In this document: piece after piece, positions 26,013 to 35,167 of the stretch | Numbering within the stretch: the stretch's first letter is position 1 | How the letters are laid out: each line of letters opens with the position of its first letter | Assembly: GCF_022180385.2 (NCBI RefSeq) | Contig: NZ_BQME02000001.1 | Coordinates: 2,232,178-2,296,177 of the forward strand | Source of the DNA: Paenibacillus sp. L3-i20 | GTDB taxonomy: Bacteria; Bacillota; Bacilli; Paenibacillales; Paenibacillaceae | DNA length: 64,000 nt | Direction of reading: 5' to 3' | Position numbers and translations under genes: made by a program | Notes under the pieces: generated by a model | The model's input: the letters and a program-made list of their open reading frames with translations, nothing else | The model's database searches: none | Told to the model about the DNA's origin: nothing

Positions 26013-27989
26013 ATGAAAAAAATAATGATACTTATTCTCGTCGCTGCTCTTATGATCCCATCTTCCCTAATCTCAGCGGATTCAAAACCGAATCCGCCCG
26101 CCGTCAAGCTAGACAAGGCAGAGATAGAGACATTCGCAAAGCAATTTTTTGAACAAAAGGAAATAGCAGATCAACTCGCAGGTGCGGTTCTCGTAGTCGT
26201 CAAAGATGGAGAAATACTGCTGAATGAGGGATACGGATATGCTGACATCGCTACGAAGAAGCCAGTGGACCCAGATAAAACGGTGTTCCGCATAGCATCA
26301 GTAACAAAGTTAATAACAGCAGTAGGTATTATGCAACTGGCTGAAGAGGGCAAAGTAGATTTAGACAAAGATGTGCAGACATACTTGCCGAATATTCAAA
26401 TTCCGAATAAAACAGGTTATCCGCTCACGTTAAAGCATCTTCTAACTCATACAACTGGTTTTGACAATGGGACTGCCCCTAATCCAGCCAGGTCATATTC
26501 ACTTGAACAATATGTGAAAGATACGATGCCCACAGTCGTATTAAAGCCTGGTGAAGCGTACTACTACAACAACTTCGGATATGATCTACAAGGATATATC
26601 ATCGAGAAAGTATCAGGCCTTTCCTATCATAGTTATTTAAATAAAAATTTACTTGAGCCATTGGGTATGAGCAATAGTAGTCTAATTTTTAGTGAAAAAG
26701 TGAAAAAAGCAATCGCTACTCCTTATGATGGTGAACTTAAGCAAGCTGAGCATACGATCAACGTACCCGATAACATGCCAACAGGCGGTATGTTTTCTAC
26801 CGGATCTGATATGGCTGAATTTTTACTAGCGATGGTGGACGGTGGCAAATTCAGCAGTAACCGTATCCTCACCGAAGCTTCGGTGAAAGAGATGGTGAAT
26901 AGAAGCGTTACAATCCACCCAGATATTCCAGGTGTAGGCTACGGTCTCGAAACGATCTATCCACAATCTTATAACGGTCACAACGTCGTAGAGAAAGGTG
27001 GGGATTTACCTGGCTTTCATGCAAATTTGTGGCTGCTACCCGATCAGAATACAGGAATGTTTATCGCGTTCAACAGTGATAAAGGTAATATTCGTGAACC
27101 TTTCATCGAACAGTTTATGAACCGTTATTTCCCTCAAAGCGGCGATGATAAGCCTGTTTATATGACCCCAGCTCCGACTAAAGAGCAGTTAATGCGCTTT
27201 GAGGGTCAATACAATGATTTGCGTATGCCGGGATGGGGTTATGACATTACGGCAACAGATGGAACACTAATCGTCGAAGCTCCGACGGGAAAGCATATTT
27301 TGCGACAGGCTGATGATATGTTGTTTTACGATGAAGAGGGCATTGCTGCTGGATTTAAGGTCGATTGGAGGGGGGATATTCGTTACTTCTCTTACAACAA
27401 GGCAGGCAGTTGGTCTCAGAGGGTACTTGAATCAGAGCTGCCGAAATTCACTGATGTGCCGAGTGAGCATCCCTATGCAGAGTACATCTATGGTTTGGTT
27501 CAAGCTGGAGTTCTCAAAAGCACAGAAGGAAGCTTTGAGCCAGCAAAGGCGATGACAAGAGGACAGTTTTTGGGACTCATTATGCCGTTATCCACGTATC
27601 CTATTTCGACTCAGCCATCTACGTTTGTGGACACAAAAGGCAGCCCATATGAGAAAGAAATTCAGACAGCGCTTGAAATAGGCATCATCCAAGGATTCTC
27701 AGGCAGTACATTCGGGCCAGAAAAACTTTTAACTCGTGAACAGGCTGCGACTATTTTGTGGCGGTTAGTAAAAATCGTTTTGATGGGTGCCACTCCGGTG
27801 GAGGCAGAGCTTAAAGAACCTGTTTCATCTTGGGCATCCACAGGGGTTCAATATGTAGTAGGTAAGCAGCTACATGGGCCTGATGTACAAGTGTCTACAG
27901 GTCCGACTGATTACAGAGCAAAAGAGCATATATTAAACCAAGAAGTGGCTGCCATGTTATACCGTTTGCTTCAAGAAGCAATTAAATAA
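26013..27989 (+). CDS. Serine hydrolase (beta-lactamase class C-like) with SLH domains
   Basis: A 658-residue secreted protein. A signal peptide (about 1-21) is followed by a class-C beta-lactamase/esterase fold (about 35-375) with catalytic SVTK (Ser96, Lys99) and a YYN motif (about 184-186). A linker domain precedes three S-layer homology segments: DVPSEHPYAEYIYGLVQAGV, FVDTKGSPYEKEIQTALEIG, and a diverged third ending at the C terminus. SLH domains attach proteins to pyruvylated wall polymer. Substrate may be a D-amino-acid peptide, ester or beta-lactam. The start has AAAGGAG 7-8 bases upstream. The gene is monocistronic. Confidence 0.88.
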   Translation: MKKIMILILVAALMIPSSLISADSKPNPPAVKLDKAEIETFAKQFFEQKEIADQLAGAVLVVVKDGEILLNEGYGYADIATKKPVDPDKTVFRIASVTKLITAVGIMQLAEEGKVDLDKDVQTYLPNIQIPNKTGYPLTLKHLLTHTTGFDNGTAPNPARSYSLEQYVKDTMPTVVLKPGEAYYYNNFGYDLQGYIIEKVSGLSYHSYLNKNLLEPLGMSNSSLIFSEKVKKAIATPYDGELKQAEHTINVPDNMPTGGMFSTGSDMAEFLLAMVDGGKFSSNRILTEASVKEMVNRSVTIHPDIPGVGYGLETIYPQSYNGHNVVEKGGDLPGFHANLWLLPDQNTGMFIAFNSDKGNIREPFIEQFMNRYFPQSGDDKPVYMTPAPTKEQLMRFEGQYNDLRMPGWGYDITATDGTLIVEAPTGKHILRQADDMLFYDEEGIAAGFKVDWRGDIRYFSYNKAGSWSQRVLESELPKFTDVPSEHPYAEYIYGLVQAGVLKSTEGSFEPAKAMTRGQFLGLIMPLSTYPISTQPSTFVDTKGSPYEKEIQTALEIGIIQGFSGSTFGPEKLLTREQAATILWRLVKIVLMGATPVEAELKEPVSSWASTGVQYVVGKQLHGPDVQVSTGPTDYRAKEHILNQEVAAMLYRLLQEAIK

Positions 27990-28050
27990 CTAGGGGAGCG
28001 CAAAAATACATTTATTCATTGGGACCAGATGATTGCATTTAAGCGTTAAG

Positions 28051-28085
28051 AGGTGTCCCTCAAGCCTATAGCTTTTGGGACACCT
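28051..28085. terminator. Hairpin between convergent genes
   Basis: AGGTGTCCC pairs with GGGACACCT, with an inner AAGC/GCTT stem. It overlaps the last codons of the minus-strand gene ending at 28066. The T-tail is weak on both sides. Confidence 0.5.
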
Positions 28086-28845
28086 TACTAATTCCAGATA
28101 TGATACCAAGATGAACAGCTTCATGTCCAACTGCGAAGTTAAACAACTCTCCAGCGGTATTAAAGCGGAATGGCCCCAATTCAAAGGGAACTTGACGCGG
28201 CTTATGGAGTGACTCGGCAGCTATATTCGCCAGAGCTTCACACTGTTCGGATAAATGTGAGAGGAGTTTTTCTTTCAGCATCAGTGCGACTAACTTGGCA
28301 CCGGCATTTTGCCAATTATAATAGGTTCGTTCAGGTACATATGTACGAAACCACTGGTATGCTTCAAGGGAAGAAGAATCTAATCTACTAGCTGAATATC
28401 GCAAACCGTATGGTTTTATCCCGATGATATAAGGGAAATAAAGTGCATTATAAAAGCGCCATTCATCCGTAGTCGCAAATGCTTCTTCTTGTTTTGGTTT
28501 TAAATGCTCGATACTTTCTAAAAGAATTGTTTTTAGTTGAATTACACACTCCACTATTTCATCATTAGCACCGCGTTCGCGCAGTCGGCAATCAATAAGC
28601 TTCAACTGTGTTAATGGACTTGCCGTAAGCCGCTGCAAATCTCCGAATTGGCTAGGTGCTCTCCTTGTATGTCGATTGATCTCTTCTTCATCCACTTCAT
28701 CCATCTCTTCTAGTTCAGCTTGATCATCCACGCGGAGCAGAACATCTTCAACCATCCGTGAGCGGGCTCGCAGTTGCCGCAGCTTGGGGAACTTTTCCAA
28801 AGCGATGTTGTCCAATATAGTATCAGGTGTAAGTGTTAAGCCCAA
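28066..28845 (-). CDS. DinB-like protein, unknown function
   Basis: Up to 259 residues. The C terminus, GELFNFAVGHEAVHLGIISG, resembles the last metal-binding helix of DinB-superfamily proteins, with two His four apart. The acidic insert ELEEMDEVDEEEI lies near residues 43-60. The 5' end is unclear: the only early starts are TTG 28845 and later TTG or ATG codons, none with a good ribosome binding site, and a TAG lies 11 codons before 28845. The N terminus may be truncated. Role unknown; some relatives are thiol transferases. Confidence 0.5.
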   Translation of the reverse strand: MGLTLTPDTILDNIALEKFPKLRQLRARSRMVEDVLLRVDDQAELEEMDEVDEEEINRHTRRAPSQFGDLQRLTASPLTQLKLIDCRLRERGANDEIVECVIQLKTILLESIEHLKPKQEEAFATTDEWRFYNALYFPYIIGIKPYGLRYSASRLDSSSLEAYQWFRTYVPERTYYNWQNAGAKLVALMLKEKLLSHLSEQCEALANIAAESLHKPRQVPFELGPFRFNTAGELFNFAVGHEAVHLGIISGISKVSQKL

Positions 28846-28956
28846 ATGAGGCGAGGAAGTGGTACAGTGGATCTATGACGATGTTCGTAGTCCCGCTAAA
28901 GTTGTAAAGTAAATATACTAGTGGAGAAATAAAAGGATTATAAACACACCGAAGGG

Positions 28957-31260
28957 TTGAGATATATGCGAAGTTTTCTCCATAATAAACGGATTAGTCG
29001 CTTGTTCATTTATAGTTGCCTCGTTTTATGTATATGTACGACTTCGTATATTCAGTTTCGTTCGTTAACGACTCCTACTACGGGTATTTTTGTCGAGCAG
29101 AATGCTTCTTCCGAGTGGATAGTTGATTTTGTTATAGACGAGCCTATCACCGTAGATATGAACATCAGGCCGGGCGATCGGATATTATTTTTTGACGGCT
29201 CACCTAACCCGAGGCTGTTTATATTAAATAATGAGAAGATGCTGACGAACGTCAAAAGACTAACATTGCTAGATAAACAAGGTTTACAACAAACCATTGT
29301 GATCGAACCGACTACAAGTGAAAAGGTTGAGATTGGATTTGCTTTTCTAATGGAAATGTTTCTGCTAGGTGTCGGTTGGTATGCTTTTAAGAAGAAACCG
29401 GATTCGAGTCTTATCCGTAAGTTTTTTTTGCTTAATATGTTAATTGCTTTTTGTATGGTCGCCATGTTTTCGAATGAAGTTCAGCTATCTTATTACTTAT
29501 TCCCTTACGGTATTACTTGGTTGACTTACTTCATGCTTTCCTTTTATTTGTTATTTGCGTTCCGCTCTATTCATTCCAAATTTCAATATTTGCTTCTTTG
29601 TTATCAAATTTATTCAGTCGGCTTCACTATTTGTGCCAACTACTTCTTTTTCAAAGGGAAATCATATCAGTGGATGACTGATGTATTTAACATTGTGTTA
29701 ATTTCCACAATTATTGTTATGGCTGGCATAACAGCATTTTATTGGGCCAAATTAGATCGGATTGAGAAGAAACAGTTGTTTATTTTGTTTATTAGCGTTT
29801 TGATCAGCTTATTGCCTTATTTATTACTGCATGCAATTCCTGATCTTCTGTGGACAGGTTTTATTGTGTCCATCAAATATACTTTCGTTGGGCTAGTCCC
29901 TATCATTTGCACATTGACATTTCTGCTCGTCCGTCGCCAAATGCTAGAATTGAAATGGTATAATCCTAAGCTAGTTGCCCACATTATTTATTATAGTTTG
30001 GCATTCAGTTTGATTGTGCTGTCCTCGGCTCTGGGAAATTTCTTTTATGCTTTTCTCCTATGTGTAGTGTTCGGAATGATAACATATGTCTACCGCAAGA
30101 TGCTTCAGAGTTTGAAGAGACATAGTGACAGTAAAGAAGATTGGCTTCAGAACCAAAAGCTTCGACTATCATTGCAACTGACAGAAAAGAAATATATTCG
30201 TGATATTCTCAGCATGTTTGCTCATGTACTGGATGATAAACTGGCGTTACAAGGACATGTGCTTGTCTATATAAATGAACCCTCACTGCCCATCGTACAT
30301 CTATCTGGCATTTATGAAGATAAGCAGATTTTAGATAGAGATAATAACGATTGGAAGAGCAATGATGAATATGCTTATGTCGTGGAGTTGTCACTTGGAG
30401 CAAACGCTGAAAAATTAGGTTATCTCTGTCTTGGTGCCAAAGCGAACGCCACATTGTTTACTGCTATAGAGCTAAATAAGATTGAGAAATTTCGAATCGA
30501 AATGACCAAGGTGCTCCTCAATGCCAAAAAAATGTTCCATCTCCACTATGAATATGAGCAAAACAAAGAGCAGATGAAGCGACATGAACATCAAGTGCAT
30601 TATTTTCGTAACTATAGCCAAATGTTAATTGAAGCGCGCGAAGCCGAGAAGATAAGGATTTCATACTTTTTACATGATGATTTGTTACAAAACTTAATTT
30701 TTTTGTCCCGTGATATTGAAGAACTTCATGATACAGGCCGATATGAAGCAGAACGAGCGGCAGCGTGGTTGAAGTGTTTACACGATTCGCAGCGCAGCAT
30801 TCGATCTTTAAGCGATCATTTGTATCCGCATATATTGGATCGGGGAGATCTGCAAGAAGCGTTGAGCTGGCTCATTCGTGATATGAATCGTGAAAATGTG
30901 ATTACAATACATCTACAGTACGACGTTCCATCGCCGGAGACGTTTCCAGCGTTTATTAAAGCTAATATTTTTCGTGCTGTACGTGAACTTATCGTTAATG
31001 TATTTAAACATGCACAAGCAACAGAAATGAATGTCCGAGTCTGGTCGATGCATGAACATATTTATTGTTGTGTTTCTGATAATGGGATTGGATTTTCCAA
31101 CGAAACTTCATTGCGGCATAATTTGAGTGGCGGTAAAGGATTTGGTTTATTGTCCGTTTGTGACCAAATCGAACATCTAGGAGGGCTCGTTGATGTCGAT
31201 TCAATATTTGGCGAAGGTACGACAGTGACGCTGAAGCTACCTCTTAGGAAGGAAGGATGA
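28957..31260 (+). CDS. ComP-like membrane histidine kinase
   Basis: A 767-residue sensor kinase built like Bacillus ComP (769 residues). An N-terminal helix (about 14-33) precedes an extracellular PDZ-like domain (IRPGDRILFFDGSPN). About eight membrane helices (about 128-385) are followed by a GAF-like region, a coiled coil, a HisKA_3 dimerisation domain with phospho-acceptor His573 in LHDDLLQNL, and an HATPase domain (ELIVNVFKHA, DNGIGF, GKGFGLLSV). The partner regulator starts 4 bases downstream. No comQ or comX-like gene lies upstream, so its signal is unknown. Confidence 0.85.
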   Translation: MRYMRSFLHNKRISRLFIYSCLVLCICTTSYIQFRSLTTPTTGIFVEQNASSEWIVDFVIDEPITVDMNIRPGDRILFFDGSPNPRLFILNNEKMLTNVKRLTLLDKQGLQQTIVIEPTTSEKVEIGFAFLMEMFLLGVGWYAFKKKPDSSLIRKFFLLNMLIAFCMVAMFSNEVQLSYYLFPYGITWLTYFMLSFYLLFAFRSIHSKFQYLLLCYQIYSVGFTICANYFFFKGKSYQWMTDVFNIVLISTIIVMAGITAFYWAKLDRIEKKQLFILFISVLISLLPYLLLHAIPDLLWTGFIVSIKYTFVGLVPIICTLTFLLVRRQMLELKWYNPKLVAHIIYYSLAFSLIVLSSALGNFFYAFLLCVVFGMITYVYRKMLQSLKRHSDSKEDWLQNQKLRLSLQLTEKKYIRDILSMFAHVLDDKLALQGHVLVYINEPSLPIVHLSGIYEDKQILDRDNNDWKSNDEYAYVVELSLGANAEKLGYLCLGAKANATLFTAIELNKIEKFRIEMTKVLLNAKKMFHLHYEYEQNKEQMKRHEHQVHYFRNYSQMLIEAREAEKIRISYFLHDDLLQNLIFLSRDIEELHDTGRYEAERAAAWLKCLHDSQRSIRSLSDHLYPHILDRGDLQEALSWLIRDMNRENVITIHLQYDVPSPETFPAFIKANIFRAVRELIVNVFKHAQATEMNVRVWSMHEHIYCCVSDNGIGFSNETSLRHNLSGGKGFGLLSVCDQIEHLGGLVDVDSIFGEGTTVTLKLPLRKEG

Positions 31261-31264
31261 TCTT

Positions 31265-31906
31265 ATGAACGATAATAGGAATGATTCAATACGTGTGTAT
31301 CTACTTGATGATCATCCTCTCGTATTAGAGGGGCTTAAATATCGTCTTGACGCCGAGCCTGGAATAGAAGTGCTCCACACATTTACAGATCCTCGTGACT
31401 TTATTGCCCAAATGGAGCGAGTGTGCCCGGATGTCGTGTTACTTGATATATCACTCCCACATATGGATGGTTTTCAGCTTGCTCAGCAGTTGAAGGAGCG
31501 TTACGGAAACGCTCTCAAGATCATTTTATTATCGGGCTACACATACGAGGATTTTTACTACAAAGCATATAGGATAGGCGTACATGCTTATCTGTCGAAG
31601 CAGGCATCCTATACCAAAATTATTAATGCGATTAAACAAAGCATGCTTGGTCATATTATTATTCCTGAAGGTATAGGTGCTGCTAACCGATCACCGGATG
31701 CATTGACCTTTGCTGAGCTTGGAGTGCTTCAATTGCTTGCGAAGGAGAAAACGAACAAAGAAATTTCAGAGGAACTGGCTATTAGCAAGCGGACAGTTGA
31801 ATACCACTTGAGCTCCATTAACGGGAAACTTGGAGTGAAAACGCGTATCGGCGCGGTTGTAAAAGGGTTTGAATTAGGTCATCTCTCTTTTTTAGGAGAA
31901 AAATAA
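31265..31906 (+). CDS. ComA-like NarL/LuxR response regulator
   Basis: A 213-residue regulator with a receiver domain (acidic pair in YLLDDHPLV, phospho-acceptor Asp61 in VVLLDISLP, Lys in YLSKQAS) and a LuxR-type helix-turn-helix (TNKEISEELAISKRTVEYHL). The HTH resembles that of ComA (KRSIEYSL). It is paired with the kinase at 28957. ATG 31265 follows AGGAAGG. Target genes are unknown; the adjacent sigma-factor unit is a candidate by position. Confidence 0.88.
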   Translation: MNDNRNDSIRVYLLDDHPLVLEGLKYRLDAEPGIEVLHTFTDPRDFIAQMERVCPDVVLLDISLPHMDGFQLAQQLKERYGNALKIILLSGYTYEDFYYKAYRIGVHAYLSKQASYTKIINAIKQSMLGHIIIPEGIGAANRSPDALTFAELGVLQLLAKEKTNKEISEELAISKRTVEYHLSSINGKLGVKTRIGAVVKGFELGHLSFLGEK

Positions 31907-31934
31907 CGTTCATAGACGAATTTATTTTAAGAGA

Positions 31935-32570
31935 GTGCAGGGGTTTGCCCATTACTCAACGTCTATTAAATCGGGAAGGGAGGAGAACGACATACATGAT
32001 GAAGCATGGATTAAAGCAGTGCGTGACGGCGGGCCCGAGCAGTATCGACCGTTCGTGCAGGCTTATGGTCCGTACATATACAGAATCGTCTACGCTGTGC
32101 TGCATTCGCCGCATGATGCGGAGGATGTGACACAGGAAGTGCTGTTAAAAATATATCGTTCCCTCCCGAATTACCGAATGGATGGACTGAAAACGTGGAT
32201 TACACGTATCGCTGTAAATCGAGCTATTGATTTTAAGAGGAGCAGAGCCAGAAGACCGGAAGAGTTGATGGAACAACAATCGGTTGATCGGCAAGATGCG
32301 GCAGTTGAAGCAGAAGGAATGCTGGATGCGTCTCCGAAACCGGGGGCAGAGGTTGTTGCGATGCAACGGGCAAAGCTTAAAATGATACAAGCGCAAATTA
32401 GTAAGTTGCCGGACAATTACCGTGAAGTTGTGACTGCATTTTATATAGAAGAAAAAAGCTGTGAGCAGATTGCTGTTGAAACGGGACTAGAGCGCAAAAG
32501 TGTCGAGTCGAAGTTGTACCGAGCAAGAGGTTGGATGAGACAACATTGGCGAAAGGAGGATTTCGAATGA
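31935..32570 (+). CDS. ECF RNA polymerase sigma factor
   Basis: A sigma-70-family factor of about 190-211 residues. Region 2 has SPHDAEDVTQEVLLKIYRSL, and region 4 has LPDNYREVVTAFYIEEKSCE with the helix IAVETGLERKSVESKLYRAR. The resemblance is to the SigW/YlaC group. Start choice is odd. GTG 31935 has no ribosome binding site. A strong GGGAGGAG (31978-31985) faces an ATA at 31992, which would give the expected N terminus (HDEAWIKAVRDGG). Its stop overlaps the anti-sigma start (ATGA), implying coupled translation. Confidence 0.88.
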   Translation: MQGFAHYSTSIKSGREENDIHDEAWIKAVRDGGPEQYRPFVQAYGPYIYRIVYAVLHSPHDAEDVTQEVLLKIYRSLPNYRMDGLKTWITRIAVNRAIDFKRSRARRPEELMEQQSVDRQDAAVEAEGMLDASPKPGAEVVAMQRAKLKMIQAQISKLPDNYREVVTAFYIEEKSCEQIAVETGLERKSVESKLYRARGWMRQHWRKEDFE

Positions 32571-33073
32571 ATGAAGGTGGAGCGGGACATATTTCAATCG
32601 AACAACTACAGAAGTATATACAAAATGGGCTTGATGAGCTAGAACGGGAGCAAGTCGATCAGGAGCTGTTGGACTGCGAACAATGTTTGATGCAGTATAT
32701 GGCAGTACTGGAGGACCCGGATATAACCAGTTTCTATTCGGAATCCTCCTCACCAGATTGGAACCAACTTGAGGAAAAGGTCATCGGGTTACTGCCAGAG
32801 CGAATACAGGATGTTACGAGTAAAAAACGCAGATCGTGGCTGCAGCATCCCGTGACACATTATACGATAGCAGCATCTATAACGTTGTTGCTACTGGCAT
32901 CGGGCGCGTTGGCGGATTTCTCGGGCAAGCTTCAATCGCTGGAAGGCGAGGTTGATACAGGGCCGCCATTTGTAGCAGAAGAGGAACGGCAAGAAGGATC
33001 AACATGGTCAGACCGAATGCTTAATCTCACAAGCAATTGGATAGATGGATTGCAAGATTCGCGATTCAAATAA
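32567..33073 (+). CDS. Anti-sigma factor, single-pass membrane
   Basis: A 168-residue protein. The cytoplasmic N-terminal half carries ISIEQLQKYIQNGLDELE and the ZAS-like helix QVDQELLDCEQCLMQY. The CxxC is present, but the zinc-ligand His of HxxxCxxC is Glu. One membrane helix (about 108-126, HYTIAASITLLLLASGALAD) leads to an extracellular tail. ATG 32567 follows AAAGGAGG and overlaps the sigma stop. It should hold the sigma factor inactive at the membrane until a cell-surface signal. Confidence 0.85.
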   Translation: MNEGGAGHISIEQLQKYIQNGLDELEREQVDQELLDCEQCLMQYMAVLEDPDITSFYSESSSPDWNQLEEKVIGLLPERIQDVTSKKRRSWLQHPVTHYTIAASITLLLLASGALADFSGKLQSLEGEVDTGPPFVAEEERQEGSTWSDRMLNLTSNWIDGLQDSRFK

Positions 33074-33115
33074 ATCAAACAAATAGCATTTTACTTGAAA
33101 TAAGGAAAGGAATGA

Positions 33116-34357
33116 ATGATGCGTATGCACAAAAGTCCAATGGTTGCGTTTTTACTCTCATTTCTGCCTGGTGCAGGGCATGCCTACTTGGGACGGCCAG
33201 TTAGGTTTCTACTGTATGGAGGAAGCTTTTTTGGCTCAATAGGGTTGTTTTTATTTCTTCTTCCCCAATATTCAATTGGTGGAGAAGCTGCGGTGGTTCT
33301 TTTCTTTATTGCAGCGATAAGTGGCATAGTTAATATGTTAGACATGATTGTAACTTTAGTTACAGGTAATGCACCTGGTCTTGCCAAGGGTACATCACAG
33401 CGGAATGACTCCGCTTCATATAATCAACAACATGGCGGCGACAATACAGGATTTAATGGTAATGGTTATAGTCAAGGTGACTATCAGCAAGGTACAGTAT
33501 ATGGTCAAGGCAGATCCTATGAGCATCAGCAGGTAAAAACTAAGACGATGCTTCTGTCCATCATCCCGGGTCTGGGGCATATGAGTATAGGCCTCATGCA
33601 ACGAGGTATTACTTTTCTTATTTCGTTTGTTGGCTTGTTTGCGATTATTGTGTTTCTGAGTGCTGTTATGGGTTCGGGGGCAATTCTGGTTTTCCTGCTT
33701 ATACTTCCAATTATTTGGGTCTATGGCATGTACGACGCCGTTTCATTGGTAGATGCCAAGCATCGTGGTGAAGTTGTAGAAGATCGTTCATTATTCGAAG
33801 GTATTGAAGCTCATATTGCTACGGGACACAAAAATAAAGTGCTCGCTATATCACTAGCGATATTTCCGGGTGCAGGGCATCTGTATATGGGTCTCCAAAA
33901 GAGAGGGCTTCAGCTTATGACGGGCTTCTTGCTTGCGATCTATATTATGGACAATTTACGATTGTCATTGTTTTTGTTCTTATTGCCGTTGTTCTGGTGT
34001 TTTGCTTTCTTTGATGCCCTTGGACAAATCTCTCGTTATGAACGTCAGAAATTGAGCGACGAGCCAATATTACCTTTGTTTGTTCCGTACCAAAGGTGGT
34101 TTGGATTGGGCCTTCTCGTTTTCGGTATTTACTTTATCGTTGATCGTATTATGTTGAAAATCATTTTTAGATATTTTCCGGACATTCAATCACATTATAT
34201 AGCGTTCAAATATATGCTCCCTACGGCTGTCATTGCCTTTGTTATGATTGCATTGGGACTGCGTCTAGCATTTGGGGGCAAAAGTATACTGGGTGGGGGT
34301 TCCATAGATAAATCAGGAACAACATCAAGTGAGCGTAGAGGGAGTGAACGTTCATGA
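33116..34357 (+). CDS. Membrane protein with triplicated PGxGH motif
   Basis: A 413-residue polytopic protein with about nine helices. Three internal repeats each begin with a helix ending in a similar motif: SFLPGAGHAYLGRP, SIIPGLGHMSIGLM and AIFPGAGHLYMGLQ. A Gly/Gln/Tyr/Asn-rich loop (about 100-140) separates repeats 1 and 2. I know no characterised function. It lies in the sigma/anti-sigma unit and overlaps the next gene by ATGA, so it is either a target or a sensor part of that system. Confidence 0.75.
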   Translation: MMRMHKSPMVAFLLSFLPGAGHAYLGRPVRFLLYGGSFFGSIGLFLFLLPQYSIGGEAAVVLFFIAAISGIVNMLDMIVTLVTGNAPGLAKGTSQRNDSASYNQQHGGDNTGFNGNGYSQGDYQQGTVYGQGRSYEHQQVKTKTMLLSIIPGLGHMSIGLMQRGITFLISFVGLFAIIVFLSAVMGSGAILVFLLILPIIWVYGMYDAVSLVDAKHRGEVVEDRSLFEGIEAHIATGHKNKVLAISLAIFPGAGHLYMGLQKRGLQLMTGFLLAIYIMDNLRLSLFLFLLPLFWCFAFFDALGQISRYERQKLSDEPILPLFVPYQRWFGLGLLVFGIYFIVDRIMLKIIFRYFPDIQSHYIAFKYMLPTAVIAFVMIALGLRLAFGGKSILGGGSIDKSGTTSSERRGSERS

Positions 34358-35064
34358 ATGGCACAGATACGATGAGGCAATCCAATTCACCGAATACAGC
34401 TGGAATAGGAGTTCCTGCTGAAGGGGTGCGTGTACGTACGTGGAGAGTAGGGTCGCTGTCAATGGGGATTGCGCTAATGTTGATCGGTACAGCGTTTGCG
34501 GTTTCATTATGGCAGGAAACAGAAGCATATGAAATGTTGATGTGGATTGCTCCAATTATCTTCATATTGCTCGGGGCAGAGTTGCTAATTCATCTTAAGA
34601 TGACGGGCAATCGTAATACGATTGTACGTTATGATTGGATTAGTATTTTCTTCGTCGGTGTGATGGGAATGGGAAGCATTGTGCTCGCATCTGTAATGTC
34701 AACAGGACTGTTTGATGAATTAAAACAGGGATTTAATATGACTGAACGAACAGCTTTCGTAGAGACAGAGAAGCTGAGTGTGCCCGCAGAGGTGACCAAA
34801 GTTGTTGTACAATCAAGTGGGGGTGAAAAGATAGAGAAGGCAGATGCGAGAGAAGTACAAGTGCTTGGACAAATTCTTTATCGATCGGTAGAACCAGCGT
34901 CCAATGTCAGTGATTCTATCATGAAAACAAGCATCGTAGGCTCTACTATGTATATTATGATTGGATCAATGGAGCACTCTACTAATGAATTTAGATCAGA
35001 TTACGTACGATCAAGACTCATAGTCGTACTCCCACAGGATGTAGTCGTAGAACAGTGGAATTAG
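34354..35064 (+). CDS. LiaF-like membrane protein
   Basis: A 236-residue protein with three to four N-terminal helices (about 33-120) and a C-terminal soluble beta-rich domain (TKVVVQSSGGEKIEKADARE, then RSRLIVVLPQDVVVEQ), similar in layout to DUF5668/LiaF-type envelope proteins. Its start overlaps the stop of the previous gene. It is the last gene before a terminator, completing a four-gene envelope-stress-like operon. Confidence 0.6.
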   Translation: MNGTDTMRQSNSPNTAGIGVPAEGVRVRTWRVGSLSMGIALMLIGTAFAVSLWQETEAYEMLMWIAPIIFILLGAELLIHLKMTGNRNTIVRYDWISIFFVGVMGMGSIVLASVMSTGLFDELKQGFNMTERTAFVETEKLSVPAEVTKVVVQSSGGEKIEKADAREVQVLGQILYRSVEPASNVSDSIMKTSIVGSTMYIMIGSMEHSTNEFRSDYVRSRLIVVLPQDVVVEQWN

Positions 35065-35085
35065 CAAAGGAACGAATAACGAATT

Positions 35086-35143
35086 AAGAGGTTGTTCAAA
35101 TAGTCCAGATTAGATGGGACTGCTTGAGACGACCTCTTTTTTT
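35086..35143 (+). terminator. Rho-independent terminator
   Basis: AAGAGGTTGT...AGTCC pairs with GGGACT...GACGACCTCTT and is followed by T7. It ends the sigma-factor operon. Confidence 0.8.
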
Positions 35144-35167
35144 AAAATATAGGAATGTATAAGTTTG

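Noticed and set aside
28850..28956. comX-like pheromone gene upstream of the ComP-like kinase
   Set aside because: Only a 10-codon frame (ATG near 28881) exists; no Trp-containing C terminus and no comQ.
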